Source of the DNA: Diplodia intermedia
Taxonomy: Eukaryota; Ascomycota; Dothideomycetes; Botryosphaeriales; Botryosphaeriaceae
Reading direction: 5' to 3'
NCBI GenBank assembly: GCA_021495925.1
Contig: JAKEKT010000026.1
Span: forward strand, 186,001-250,000
DNA: 64,000 bases
Part shown: positions 21,342 through 35,001 of the stretch, piece by piece
Layout of the letters: each line of letters opens with the position of its first letter
Numbering within the stretch: the stretch's first letter is position 1
Position numbers and translations under genes: made by a program
Notes under the pieces: model-generated
What the model was told of the DNA's origin: nothing
Database searches by the model: none
Seen by the model: only the letters and a program-made list of their open reading frames with translations

Positions 21342-21773
21342 GGTTTTTTTCGGCGACGGGGCGGACTGCGGCTCGGCAGCGGGGTGAGGGAAAAGCGAAT
21401 CCGCGGGCGAGAGGATCGAGCAGCGGTGGTGAGAGGTAGGGCCGGTCGCACGGTCAGCAGACGTCGGGCGAGGCAGTGGGCAAACTAAAATATGGGTGGT
21501 GATGGCAGCGGCAAGGATGGCGGCTGCAGGATTTCTCGGTGGATGCGGCTAGCGAACGATTGCCGCGAACCCTTGAGCAGCGCGAGATCGCGGCGATTCG
21601 CGGGGGCCGAGATCTGGGAAAGGCGTCCGTGCTGCAAGCCGCAGACAGCCTGGCACCTGGCATCAAACGGCCCTGCCAGCCAAAACGCCCCGCGCCCCCG
21701 GCAAGCCAACGGCGACGGTGCCACCCAACAGTCCTGCCCGCGAGCCAGCGACACGTCCACGTCACCACCCACC
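21342..21773. promoter_or_regulatory. Shared divergent promoter, NOP9 / RINT1-TIP20
   Basis: 432 bases between the two start codons (21341 minus, 21774 plus), GC-rich and without a supported gene. It presumably holds both 5' UTRs and core promoters. No TATA box is evident. Confidence 0.5.
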
Positions 21774-24641
21774 ATGGCCGACGTCCACGAGCGCGTCGCC
21801 GCCTACCTCGACGACCAGCTGCAGACGCACGCCGACCTGCACCAGCTGGACGAGCTGCTGTCCAACGTCCGCACCCAGCACGGCCTGCTCCAGCAGCAGG
21901 TGAGCCCGCCCGGCCCCCATGCCCGCCCACGTCCGTGTTGACGCCCCAGTAGCTTGAGCAAGCCGAGAAGGACGCCCATGACGCACGCAAGGATGCTGGC
22001 GAGCACCAGCGCCAGCTGCGCCACCAGCATGCTCAATTCGAGCGCGACCAGCAGGACATAGACCGCCGCCTGCGCATTGTCACCGCCTCTGACGCCAGCG
22101 ACGATGCCGCCGCCCGCTTCGAGCAGAGCATGGCCAAGCTGCACACACTCGACATTGCCGCCCGGTACACCCAGCGGCTGAAGGAGGTTGGGGAGCTCAG
22201 GTATGCCGCCTGGATCCTACGCGCAGCCCGTGGCACGGCATGATGCTGAGATTCATGTGCAGCAACGATTCCGATCACGCCCTCGAGACGTCCGGCAAGG
22301 CAGCGCTTGCCTCCTACCGCCAGCTCAAGATCCTTGACGCCAGTCTGCAACCTCTGCACGAGTCGGCTGAGGGAGCTGCGCCGCACCTCATCGACCATGT
22401 TGCCAAGACCACCCGGCATGTCCGCGGGAAGCTCCGAGATGCCTTTTCCAAGGAGCTGGAAGCCGCACTGAAGAAGATAGACTGGCCCAAGCGCCCTGAG
22501 ACGACCTTCCTTGGTTCTCTCCAGGAGCAGTGGGCTGCGGCCGTAGGTAAGCTGCTTGATCTGCAGAAGCCCGAGCTGGAGGCGGCAGAGAACAGCGCGC
22601 CCAGTGCGAAGGGTGGCAAGGCTGCGCTCGTTCTGTTACCTCTCGAGGTCATGGTACAGCCGCTGGAAATGCGCTTTAGGTACCATTTCGAGGGCGACAA
22701 GGCGACCAACCGCGTGGACAAGCCCGAGTATTTCCTGTCTCACATCATCGATTTGCTAAACAGCTTCAATCCTTTCGTCGTCGACAATCTTCAACCTATT
22801 CTGCTCAGCCACTTTAGGGGGACGGACTTGGCTTTGAATTCTGCTTACATTGATGCCACGTCTGCTTTCATAACCGCCCTACTCCCAATGCTGCGTTCCA
22901 AAATCTTCGCAACTTTACCCAAGGTTGTCAACCAGCCGCAGTTGCTCAGTCACCTCATGCATGAAATCATGAGCTTCGACACCAATCTGAAAGAAGACTG
23001 GAGATACGACGGTGGAAATGGATCCGAGGGCTGGAAAGGCCTTGCGTGGGAAGTACTGGGCACACAAGACTGGTTTAGCAGGTGGCTCCAGGTTGAGAAA
23101 GACTGTAAGTTTACGCTCATTCAATTGGTTAGCATCTTCCGTGAACCCTTCGTTGTTGCCTCGTCTTCCACCACGAAACCGAAGCGTTGGGGTAGCATTC
23201 TCCAATCACTATCAGATTTATATCAAGAATTTCATGTCAACGACTTGAGATGCTACTCCTTCCTGTGATGAGAAGGCTCTGTGATTTCTCCATCAACTTC
23301 GTTTGTATGTCAAAGAGTCAATATTTTAACTATGCCGCAGTTGCTCTCTCGAGATACCAGGCTATCGTCGAGTCTCCGGAAAGCGGGGAGCTTGATTATG
23401 ACAGTGTAGATCCAGGTTCCACGAAACCTTCCAAATCTGCCATTCGGGTCAATGACCTACTCGAAGCCATCACAGGTACGTGTAGCGCAGAATGAACTAT
23501 TTGCGCGACTCTAACCTCTCACGCAGATCGATACAGGCCATTGTCATCATTCTCTCAGAAACTTTCCTTCCTTATCGACGTGCAAATATCCATCTTCGAT
23601 CGCTTTCACGAGCGCCTGCATTCCGGTCTTGAGGCTTATCTCACCATGACATCCTCTGTCGGCCGCGCCGTACAAGGCATCAGCCGCGAGGAGCAAGCCA
23701 ACCTCCAAGGCATCGCCGGACTCGACCGCCTCTGCCGCGTCTTCGGCAGCGCCGACTACCTCGAGCGCGCAATGCGCGACTGGAGCGACGATGTCTTCTT
23801 CCTCGAGCTCTGGGACGAGCTGCAAGACCGGGCGCGGCGCCGCCGCTCCACCAACCTTGCTGGGCCACTTTCCGTCGCGGCCATAGCCGAGCGCACGTCG
23901 AGCGCTGTCGGTTCCGACGACGCGGACGCGACGGGCGCCCTCTTCGATGAGACGGCTAGCGCGTACAACCGGCTGCGCGTGCGCTCCGAGGCCATCATCG
24001 CCGACCAACTCGCATACAACGTGCGCGAGGCGCTCCGCGCCTACCGCACCATCAACCCCTGGACCACGCTATCCTCTTCCGTGACCACTACCAACATCCA
24101 AACCCACCCCCCCTCCACCGTCACGGCGGAACTCGAGCCCCTCCTCGCATACCTCGCGTCCTCGCTCGCCTTCCTCCACCGTGCTCTCGCCCGCGCCCCG
24201 CTCCGCCGCATCGCGCGTGCGGCCTGCCGCGCCATCGAACAGGGCGTGTGGGACGGCATCCTTACGCGTCACTCGTTCAGTACGGCCGGCGCCGCGCAGC
24301 TCGCGGCGGATCTCGCGGCCGTGGCGGAAGTGGTGGATCGGTGGGCGGGCGAAGGGTGTGCCGCAAGCGGGTTGCGGAAGGTGAGGGAGGGGGTGGCTTT
24401 GTTGGGGTTGCCGGTGAAGAGTGGCGGCGGCGGTAGCGGCGGTGATAGTGGCGGTGAAGGGGAGCAGGAAGGAGAAGACGGAGAGGGAGGAGCGGGTGGG
24501 TTGGGGCTGTGGGAGGTGGAGAAGAGGGTTTTTGCGGACAACGAGCAAGCAAGGGAGGTGTTGGAGGAGTTGGGATTCGAGTGTCTGACGGAAGCGGAGG
24601 CGAGGGGAGTGTTGGAGAAGAGGGTGGAGTTGGGAAGTTAG
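21774..24641 (+). CDS. TIP20: RINT1/TIP20 family tethering protein (Dsl1 complex)
   Basis: Five exons (21774-21899, 21953-22200, 22263-23104, 23341-23475, 23527-24641) give 821 aa. All junctions keep frame, for example EVEKD-type VEKD/FALSRYQAI over the longest, 236-base intron. The N-terminal 120 residues form a Gln/Asp/Arg-rich coiled coil (QLEQAEKDAHDARKDAGEHQ). The RINT-1/TIP-1 domain follows: PLEMRFRYHFEGDKATNRVDKPEYFLSHI-type residues around 290-320, HEIMSFDTNL, DWFSRWLQVEKDFALSRY and FLIDVQISIFDRFHERL. Tip20 works with Dsl1 and Sec39 at the ER to capture Golgi-derived COPI vesicles. The C-terminus has a Gly/Glu-rich linker (about 24420-24500) before a last conserved-looking helix. Confidence 0.92.
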
Positions 24642-27600
24642 GCGGAGCTGGTGCGTTAGGGGAGACGAGGTGGTTGGTGAATTGGCGGTATGATGGTCCT
24701 TCCGGGTGAATGTGGAGCAAGGGAGGTTGGCACGCACAGAAGGTATAACGAACGGCACGGACTATCTGCGTCTTGCCCAGCGTTGTGACATGGCCGCCAT
24801 GGCGGTGGTCTGTGAGGTGTCCTTGTGGAAGGAAAACTGAAAAAGGTGCCAGGCAGAATGTACACACGGACTCACTCCTCTTTGCATGATCATCGCGGAC
24901 TAGAACATGTCACCGAAGATAATAGGTGCCCTCGGCTTGAGGCTAGGACGTGATGCAATGAGACAAGTCTAAAAATCTTCCCTGCTTAAGTTTTCGATGG
25001 TTCGATCGAGTATGTCTTGTAGCGTTGGTGGGCTTTTATCGAACCGTTACTTATTCGAGGTACAGTAGCATACATCTGAGCTACAGTGGTGAAGGCCAAA
25101 GTGAGACTTGCGTGTTTAATTACAGTGCAGTGCAAGTTTGGAGAGAACATTTCTTTGACAGCGGCTCATAGATGTGTTGGCATGTAAGTAAAAGGCGCAA
25201 AAGCTCTTCTCCAATCAATAATACATCGATTGATACCTTTCACACGGCAGCATTCCCTCTCCAGCAGCGCCTCTATTATCTTTCAAGAGCCAAGTCCTAA
25301 TTTTGGTGAGTCAAAGTACCTTCGCATTCGAGGGCGGGATCCGTTGCCGGTGCCATTTCATTTGCAGCTGAATCTTAATCAGTAATCAATTCTCATGGTT
25401 TTAGCTACTGTCAATAGAACTACCAGTTACTCTATTCAAAGGTTTTGCTCGTACTCTTTTCCGCCCCTTGCTTTCTTTTCCCACGATCTCCCTGCGAACT
25501 CACGGAAGATCGAGTAGCTTGCGCCTGTTCGTTTCCTTTGCTGACCGTCAGCGCCGATCGAGATGAAGGTTGTCATTCCCTACCAGATGTCGAACCAGTG
25601 CCGTCGTGCATTACTCTTCCTATTCACCCCATGGTCTCCTGATCTCCAGACAGGGAGCGCCTCAGCCCCCAGTTTTGGTTCCCTGTTTCGCCCATTCCCC
25701 GCTCCAGCCCGCACCATCACTGCAGATGTCAGGCCCCCCACGATCGATAGACTTGCATGAATGTGCAGCTGATCTCGCATATGGCGCAAAGTGCATGCGG
25801 AGATCGATCGAAAAAAGAAAGACAAAAAAGAAAAGAACGGAAACGTATGTGACTATAGCACCCATACACATATATATGCATCTCGCGTCCGAACCTTGTA
25901 CGCCCTCCTTAAGTTGCATCTCTTACACCAAAAACAAACGGAAAGAGCCGCGGGCACGCTAAATGCAGATTGCACATCGTACATGGCCTAGAGAGGCCGC
26001 TGCCGCCGATCGCACAGTGAATGAACTCCGCATTGCTGCCCACGCGGCCAGCCCCTCCGTCGTGGAACAACGGAATATGCGGGTAGATACAGACGTCGCA
26101 CACATGCCGCCAAGCCATGTGCGCCTTGCTCTTGAGTAACGGCGGGAAGAGAGACACATATGCCAGGAGGGATGATGGAACCTCAGGTGGGGTGAGGGCA
26201 CTGCGATATGGAGGCAGGGAGCGGGAAGACGGGGGAATAAAAAAACAATCAACGGGTGCATTGCGGAGAAGGTCTTTCTATATTTTGTCTGTTGTGCAGT
26301 GTTATATACGAGGGCAATGCGTTGGGCGGGTCGGCGTACGTATCTTGCTGGCCGTCGCTGATTGCGGCGGGGAGGCGGACGGCAACGCCGACGACATGCG
26401 ATCGGGGATACAACCGTAAGGGCGTGCAGAGAGAGCCACAAGAGGGTTGAGATGAGCCAGGCGATGAGTTGGTGGACTGTTGCCCATAGTTGCGTTGGAT
26501 AGTTTCCGGACAGCTTCCCTCACTCACTACTTTTACACTGACTTCTGTGCTCGTCGTCTGTCCCTTCCCTCTCAAAGCAGAGTCGTCCCCCATTAAGCGG
26601 CCAAGTCCTTGTACAGTATTGAGAGACTGAGCGAGCGCATACGAACTTGTAGAGCGTTTTGGTTCGTTGCTCTTTGGGCAAATCATGCATGACCTGATAC
26701 CTACCAACTCCGGAGCACACTTCTGCACCAAACCGGCCGCACGTGAAGAATTCCTTACTTGGCCTTAATTCTGGCCTCTTTCACCTCCGCTGATCACGTA
26801 TGAGACCACTTCTTCCTTCAGTTGTGACTTAGATCGAACACTTGTCCAAATGACGGAAATTACACCACGCAAAAAGCCTCAGCTTCACCGGAGCAACTCC
26901 CGTGCAAACGCACTGTCACGAAATTACCAGACTGCAGTCTTGCACACTACTATCACCAGAGAAATGCGTAATGGTCGAAGTCGAAAGTCGTCATAAGCCA
27001 CGCATAAGGAGGAGACTTCAATATTTGACAATGCTTAAATAGACAGGAAAAAATACTAATGTTCAAGGCGGACATGCAGAACAGTCACCAACAGTGCCCA
27101 GGTTCAAGTCTCCACATCACCGCAGGAGAAGTGTGAATTCACGACCACACCTACAACGACATCTCACCTCATCAAGCCCTTCCGGCCCATCTGTTCTTGC
27201 ATCCTGCCGGATTAATTGCCGGCTTCTCGCGTGCGCACTGCCATTATAATCTATTTTACTCAGGTCGGAAGAGTAATAACTAGTCACATCCATCTCGCAT
27301 ACTCGCTGCACTCGGGGAGGAACGGGAGGGATTGGAAGAAGAGCAGGAAAAAGGGGGTGGACGGCAATGCCATCATCCCGTTGGTATCATGTTGCGCAGC
27401 ATGGAACTAGCTGACATGTTGTGTGACAATCGGCTGACCGGTGTGGTGGCTGGGAGAGAACGACGGGGGGCATACGACAGCTCGCATTGGAATCACGCTT
27501 TCATTTTCCACTTGTCAAGAGGAAGAATAGAAAAAAGAGGACGGGGAGGGGCAAATGGTGGGGGGAAGGGTGACGACGGCTTCTAGACGCTAGAGTGGAG

Positions 27601-28000
27601 GAGAAAGCCCGAAGAAAAACTCAGGGTCTAACGTGACTGACCGACGATCTCGCACGTTTTCTTCGCTGCAGTGGAGTAATGCAATGCATGAGGCATGCAA
27701 GACGGTTGCCTCCACTCCCTTGGCGGGGGCGGCGGGGGGCGCTTGTAGCGCTTCGCGCGCGACGGGAGGTGGCCGGCACTTTTGATTGGGAATCCGGACC
27801 TGCCGCCGTCTCGTTCTTATTCCTCCTTCTCGCGGTCACCGGTGGGTATAGTTTAGTCTATTCTTTTTTTCATGGGAGGTCGGAGCGGCATCCGAAGGAG
27901 AGATCTGGTTCCTGGCCGGACCACCTCTACACATTGGGTATGGCGAAATTTCAGTGGGGATTGCTGGGCCCGCAGGCCATAGCAGAAGAAAAGCCGACGA
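24642..28000. other. Gene-poor region, left part
   Basis: After the 3' end of the RINT1/TIP20 gene no frame with a recognisable family or splice-linked exons was found. Base composition varies, with AT-richer stretches near 24.9-25.4 and 26.8-27.3 kb. Open frames of 60-160 codons occur on both strands in overlapping positions, as expected by chance. Confidence 0.5.
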
Positions 28001-31000
28001 CTAAAAAAATTGCTACGCTGGTGGCCTAGGGGTTCTGGTGAGATAATGGCGCATTCTGGAGGAGAGGAGCGAGTATGCGGCCCAGCGATGATGAAAGAGA
28101 GGCTGGTGTTGTTGATGGCGATGACGGAGCTGGGGATTACGTAGGCGGGTTGGATGCCGTTTCTGCTGCGTAGAGGATCAGCACGGGTGGCTTGCTGGGT
28201 GACAGGTTTTGGAGCCGGAGGACCAACGGATTGTGGGAGGGAGGATGAGAGCGTGGGCCCGTGTGGAGGGCGCTTTGCGTCATGTCGCGGTGGGGAACGA
28301 GAGATGGCAGCAATTTTAGTGCGTATCGATCAGGGTCTTGAGGATCTCCCCAGCGTGGCCCATCCTTGCGTCCAGTTGTGCCTTCCGTTCCGCTTCGCTT
28401 CCGGTTAATTGCTAGGCCCTTCCGTTTCCCACGGCGGCAGCACCAGAGGCACGAGGAGATCTGCGCGACGCGTGCGGCCTAGGTCGAAAGCAGCCGGACG
28501 AGAGACGGAACCAACGATATGTGAGAGTGCTTCTTGGAGGTGGTACAGCGGCGCGTGCCGCGTGTTGCACAGCAGCAATACAGGATCGCCCTCTGCAGCG
28601 GCACAGCGCACCCGCACCCCCAGAGCAGATAGATTGAAGCTTAACGGTCGTGCGTCTGACAGAAGATTGCGTGGCGTCGCCGTTGGGCCGGTGGCTGGCT
28701 GGGCCGTCTGCTGCTGAGTCGAAGGCGCTGCGACGAGTCGTAGACTGTTCGACTCGCAGCACCGCAGTTCGACGCTGCCCCGCAATCTGATCTCCGCATC
28801 TGGATCTTCTAATCTCTTATCTTCCCACCGCTCCTTTGCCGGGGGTCTTGGGGAAGAACAGAATCCTTTGCTTCTTCCGTCCGACGCTGATGATGTAGCC
28901 GCCGTTTCGCAGAGATAATGGGCCCATCATCATCTGATGCCCCGGCTGCGGGGTTTGATGACGTCTCAGCAAACAATGACAGCCGCAGAATTGTAATCAG
29001 AGCATGATGGGCATGACGAGAGCTTGTCAGTGTTTCCGCGTGGTTGATCTGCGCGGCCACCTCCACGCGCTCCGTTAGCGGAGGCGGCGGAAAAAGCAAC
29101 CAACGCGGCTCTTCCATCTTCCCCTGCGACAGACCGCCTGTTGCACTTCTAAAACAAGATATGCATGCGCGACGCCGACTTCACCGTCCGCCGTGCGCAA
29201 AGCACCCCGGATCACGGCGCTAGCTGGCTGCCCTGACGACAAAAATCGGGGCGGCATTGAGGCGACTTCCGACTTTCTCGCCGTCGTATTGTTCTCTCTC
29301 AACGCAAAACGGACTGCGGCTTCCCTGACGCCACCACCACTCTCCCGCTGTGCCATTGGCAACCCAAACGCCGTCCGGCTCGATCGGTTGTTTAGCGGCT
29401 CTTAGCCCACGTGCGGAAGGCATGCCCCCGACGCAAGCATCAACCCGGCGTCCAGGTCCTTCGCTTTGCCTTTGCGACGAGAGGCCAGTGGCGCGGGGAT
29501 AGTCCCTGGCCGTCCGCGCCAGTAAGCGAATGGATGACGCGCAACGTTCCGCGTGTTGCATCTACCTACCACAATCCCATCTACGCATGCAGCATGCGAG
29601 CCATGCCTTGCACCCATCCTTTCCTTGTACAACCTTCACTGCTTCATCTGCGATCCCTCTGCTCAGCACCAACACTTGCCTCCCGTCTCGTTGAGAGTCA
29701 ATTGGTCCGGAAGAGAGAAAGTCCGGTACCTGCACATGCCACATGTGATAGTCGATAGAAACACCAAACGCGGCAGGCGGCCACACCACCACCGACCCCC
29801 TTGTCATCCATATTTTTCCCATCCCGTCCCATGCCTTCAGCCGCGCCGTCATCAGCCAACCACAATCACCATCCCTGCCCTCCCTGCACCGTGCCGTGCA
29901 GTAGTGACGCTTACAGGGATGATAATGTAAGCAATTGTTCAACATCCTAGAAAGGACCGCGGAGAAGCCAAAGGCTGGTATGAGTTACAGCATACGCAGT
30001 GGTAGGGCCGGCCGTAACGGCGGCAGGCCGTCGCGAAACGACCCCTCCGAAAAAAAAAAAACTAGAAACTAGAGGAATGTGATCCCTGTCCGTTCTTCCT
30101 TCGCCGCCCTTATTCCCACGACGTCCCACGTCACGCCTGGCCGTTCGAGCTTAACTTTTCTTTTTTCTTTTCCCACCCTCGTTCAGGCCTGCACGCCTCG
30201 TCTTGAGTAGTGAATCCCCATTACCCCCGGGGAAAAGGCAAAAGCACAGAGCAAGACCAAGGGAAAGAAGCCTCATTATTGATTAGAGCTTCGGTACTAT
30301 AAACGGCGCTGAGGGAAGAGAACAGATCGCCCCTTGATCTCTGCGTTCTTCCACCGGCCGCACTTTGCTCCGAGCTGAGGCGGTGGTGCTCTGACGTCGG
30401 GCTTCACGTTCCCTCTTCTCCGTGGCATGTTTGCATTTTGCGCCACGCACCTCCAGGGGAAGTAAGCGGCCGTTGTTGCCGCAGGCAGGGGGACGGCAGC
30501 CGCGCGCTCCCGACCGGCTTTTTGCATTATTGCAGGAGAAAAGTGCAGACCTCCGTCACACGCGCAGCGCGGGTCCCGGCGCGCGGGCGGTGCTCTGCGC
30601 AGGCTGGAGGTTTAAATTACGAGCTGCTAATGATGTGCAGGCGGATCGATTCGAACACGCTGCGCTGAGGCTTGCTCTGCGGTACGTTCGGCTCTCTCCA
30701 GGCGCTGCGGCCCGCAGCATGACTGGTGGGAAGGTGGATGACCGTATCGTCCATGATGTAATCTCCACTGTCTCGCGTTCAGACGCCCCAATGGAAAGCG
30801 ACTCGTCGGGTGCGCTGCGGGCATCGTGAGATGTGAGTAGTGGGCGCTGCAGCACACCGCAGGTTCGCAGGCGGGCGCGAAGCTACAGACTGATCGGGAA
30901 ACGCATGCCTGCCCACATACGGCGCCGAAGCCCAAAGAAATGCCGCGACGAAAGCGGCCCCCGTCGTGGCGAGCATCGTCAGGCAACATGCCCGGCCAAA

Positions 31001-33511
31001 ACGCTCCTACCTGGCTGCACGTCGAGCCCAGGGCAGCCAGGGATGCTGCACGAGACATTGCAACAGATCAATATATGCGGTGCGGCGGTCGCCGTGGCAG
31101 ATCGAGTCGTCCGCGCTGGGGATCATCAGCTTTTGGCAACCCGGAGCGACAGACGAGCAGCCGCGCGCTGCACCCGCCCTTGCAACGAGGCTGTCCTGCA
31201 GCTGAGCCGCTGCCCGTTGACGCTTTTCCGGGGAAGATGGGCACCAGCAAGTGCGCCACGCTGCCACAAGCGGCTTGGAGGCTGATGAGAACGCGTATGC
31301 TGTTACTCGCCGGACGTAGCACACAGACGTCGTCTTCGGGAGCGAGCGAGTGCCGGATGCAGGCGAGCCGGATGCTGGCGGTCGGCAGACGCGCGCGGGG
31401 CGGCTGGCAGCGCGTACTGTGTAGTAGCGCCGTAGTAGCTGTTTACCGGACCACCACCAGACCGTTCTGCTAGGCGAGCGCATGGCAAGTGGGCGGTTGA
31501 TGCAGCGGGGCTGAGACAAGGGGGGCTCGTTCGAGACGATTCCGCAGTGTGGCAGACCCAGTTCCGCCACGCACGATACAGCTTTTCGACCGAATTTGTC
31601 GCCGCACACGCCAACCCACCCCCGGTTTTCGATGCTTGACCCAAACCCGTGCATCTCGCTCGCAGCGGAACGGCATAGCGCCAAACTCTGCCCAATCAAA
31701 CCGGGTGCACGCTGCTGACTAGACCTCATTGTTCACCCCGCACCAGTCCGTTCAGCAAACCCGCCCCCTTGCGTTTCGCGTGTATCATGCCGACGTCCAG
31801 GGCCGCTCAACCTCGCTGCTGGACGAGCACCCTAAATCCGCCGCCGAAGGCGTGCCGCTTGCCGCCCTGTCAAGAGGGCTGAAGGCTGCTGGAGAGAAGG
31901 CCGACCCGAGCCAGGCCGAGCCAGCGGCCCGCATGTGGGCTCACAACACGCCAACCGTGCCCTATCGCCGGTCAGCACACGAGCAACCGCCCAGCCAGCG
32001 CATCTGAGACGCTCATCTCGTCTGCTCCGTCAGGGTCAGGGCGTGTGGCAGAGCCGGCGCACGGCGACGGATGCGGCGACGGCCGTTCTTCGCGAAGGCA
32101 CACGGCAGCGTGAGCAGGCATATTGCCGGCGGTGCAAGCTGGCGCAACGACGATCATCCTCCAGGATTACCCGGGCTTCTGGGTCTTTCGCTCCTGGTGT
32201 GCGGGAGGCGCGCTCCCAATCGCTGGCCGGCGCGGAAATTTGCCAGAAGCAAGAGACACACGGCGGCGCGCGGTGGGGAGCAGCGCAGGCCAGGGCGACT
32301 CGTATTAGCCGAGAGCTGCGCAGGGCCACAGGGCTAACTCAAACGCGCTTCTCCACGCCCAACGCCGGCTGCAGCATCGTGAGGCTCGCCAAGCGCCAGA
32401 GCTGGTGTTCCTGTCGGGCGCCAGCCGCGCCGCCGTCCCTGGATCCTGCGGGCCCGGGCTGCTTGCGGCCGGAGGGTTTGGCCGGCCGGCGGTGCTCGTG
32501 CGGCGGCGGTGATGCTGCTGCGGTGGAGGCGGATGTCGTGCAGGCGGCTGCGAGTCTTCGACAACCAGGCTAGAGGTAGCTATTACGCGAAAGCAAGCCG
32601 GCGAGTGGACTCGCTGACGGGGTTCGGCCGCAGCCGTTCTGGACCCTGGCGGAGACGCTGGATGCAGCAGCTGATCTCGTGAGGATGTTGTTGCCAGAAG
32701 CTCCACCGCGCTGCAGGACCTGCAGAGTCGCGCAGGCGGGCTAGCATGCCTGCTGGAGCAGCGTGCTGCACTCCAGCCAGGCCGTCCGGCGCGCAGATCA
32801 TCGAGCCCAGCCCGCCCGATGCGGAACCCCTCCAGCGCCGCCGCGCGCAGAACTGACATCACCCTCGGCGAATCATGGCGGCGCGCCGGATCGGAGCATC
32901 TGGCATTCGGCGCAGCTGGCGCTCGGGGCAGCGCTATGCGGTGGATCGTTGGGTGCGGGAGGCGTCGTTTAGCGGAGGTAGAGACCATGCCGTTACATTC
33001 GCACCATACCCTGGTCGCCAATGGCCGTCGCGACGATTGCTCTGACCGCTTCACGCCCCAGAAGATAAGCCGACCGGGGTAGGGCGCATCCGTCGTTTAA
33101 AGAAAGACTGCTGCCACACCACCCGCCAGCCCCAGAAACCCACGGTCCCCGTCCGCCTCCCTGACCTGTTCCCGACGGCGTGGGCTGCCTCAGACATCTG
33201 CCCTCTCCACCCACACCTCCTCCTGCACAGCCCGTGTCGCCCGCACGCCGCGGAGCCCACCACCGCGCCGCCCTCGCGCCTGCTCACACCTTGCGCGCCC
33301 CGGCCGGCGATCCGCAGCTTACCGCTTGTCTCGCATCTCGGCGCCACGCTCTCCCCCGAGATCCTACGGCAAGCATCGGAGTCACCGCTCGCCAACGCCG
33401 CGTCCTCTACTCCCGCCGCTCGCCCGCGCTCCCCTCCACCGACGACCGACACACGAAGCTCCGCGCAAGATGGTGGTCGCATGAGCGCTGCGCGCCCACA
33501 CGCGTTGCAAG
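28001..33511. other. Gene-poor region, right part, GC-rich
   Basis: GC-rich DNA with long, overlapping open frames on both strands (for example 31007-31729 minus, 30940-31473 plus, 32305-33054 minus). None shows a domain, hydrophobic pattern or credible codon periodicity. The last 350 bases before 33512 are C-rich with little T, typical of a fungal promoter and 5' UTR for the LST7 gene. No transposase, reverse transcriptase or terminal repeats were seen. Confidence 0.5.
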
Positions 33512-35001
33512 ATGGATTTCATTGTACGCTCGCCTCCACCCCAGACCCGTCTAAGACATGCTGCACGCGACGCCCGCGAGATCGCGCTAGCACCCTCGCC
33601 CGCCCACCGAGCGCGTGCCTGTCTTCCCTTGTTCAAAACGCCCCTTTGCTCGAGCCCGCCTGGCTAACCGCACCGCGACAGATCTCTCTTGCTCACTTCT
33701 GTGAGGTCCACGGTCCCACCTCCGTGCTTTGCACCCAGATCACCCAGGGCAGTTGCGCCACCTGTCACCCCTGCGACACTCCTCCCGCAGACGACCAGTC
33801 CAAATCTTCCTATTTCAACGACTCGCCCGCCATTCCTCCGCTGTCCTCGCCCTTTGAAACCCCTCCCACTAGCCCCAAGTCGCCCAACAACTCGCACAAC
33901 CCCTACTTTCCGAGCGTCTCGGCCAAGAAGAGCTCCAGCTCCACCTCTCTCGGCAGCAACTTCGGCGATGGCGACAACGACAGCTGCGAGAATTGCTCAT
34001 TCCTTGTCCCCAAGAATGTCACGGAGCAGCTGCCCGACGGCGCTCCAGGTAGCCCGAGCAAAGACGGCAGAGGCCAGAACGGCAGCCCCGTCTTGCGCAC
34101 GACTCAGTCGGTGATGGCACGAGGCCTCCGCTCTGATGACCGTGATACCAACTCAGAATCATCCGACGAGCAGTCGCACGCGTCTACGTCATTCTCCCGC
34201 TCTCCGCCTAGCGTCACGTCCTCCTCGCCCGCTTCGCCTCTTTTCGCATCACGCAACGCACATACGCATACCTTATCCTATCTCACCACCCGCCAGCCCA
34301 TTTCTCCTTCGGCGTATTCTCGCCTCCGCCGCATCTGTATTCGCACGCTCTCATGTGAGCAGCTACCGCGCGGTGCCCCATCTGGCCCACTGTACTTTGG
34401 CGATCCCGTCCTGGGATACACTGTCGCCTATGTTTTCCGAATCCCGGATCCCCGTGCTCGCGGTCGGACACGCACCTACGCGCTTATTGCCCTCGGCGGG
34501 CGCGACAGTTGGCGCGTGGGCAAGGCGATGGTGAAGATCACCGAGATGTTTGAACAGATCGCGAACCAGATCATCGCCATGGCAAAACAGGTTCTTGAAC
34601 AAGAATCCACATTTGCCTCTCCCACCGCTCATATGCGGCCCACTACGGCCGCTGGTCCCGGCGGCACTATAACTCCGCCGCTCAGCTGCTCGGGTGGCAG
34701 TAGCGTTCCTCGCCGCGCCAGTGTCCAGGTCTCCGGCGGAAAGCCAAACACCATCATTCCTACGCCTGCAGCTAGCATTGTTGGGTCTCCAGCATCCCCA
34801 ACGACACGCAACATCACTCCTGTATCTTCCTTCCTCGCGGCCAAGAAGGTGGATCCGGACGGATATCCGCGGGTCAGCCGGGATATCATGCGCGCAAAGG
34901 GACTAGCCGAAATTGTTGGCAAGGAGAACTTCTTCGTGGAGCTGCACGCCAAGTTCTGCATGCTGCTGGCCGGACTCGTAAAAGAGTTTGGGACCGGTTG
35001 A
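33512..35001 (+). CDS. LST7: Folliculin-family protein Lst7 (TORC1/amino-acid signalling)
   Basis: A 12-base first exon (33512-33523, MDFI) is spliced over 158 bases to 33682-35001, giving 443 aa. The joined start MDFIISLAHFCEVHGPTSVLCTQ matches the folliculin longin-type N-terminus, in which a His-Phe-Cys-Glu-x-His-Gly-Pro motif is diagnostic. A Ser/Pro-rich disordered insert contains CATCHPC and CENCSF cysteine pairs. The longin strands then resume (YFGDPVLGYTVAYVFRIPDPRARGR, RTYALIALGG, VGKAMVKITEMFEQI), and a C-terminal helix region ends FVELHAKFCMLLAGLVKEFGTG. In yeast Lst7 with Lst4 is a GAP complex for Gtr2 at the vacuole, activating TORC1 on amino-acid refeeding. The open frame extends to 33481, but that start would not give the conserved N-terminus. 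Confidence 0.88.

Noticed and set aside
27679..28029. 116-codon + frame with a hydrophobic patch
   Set aside because: No conserved motif, no splice partners and an arginine-rich random-looking start.
30833..32573. Several 100-240-codon open frames on both strands in the GC-rich gene-poor block
   Set aside because: They overlap each other on opposite strands, lack domains, and cysteine/arginine/tryptophan-rich composition suggests non-coding sequence.
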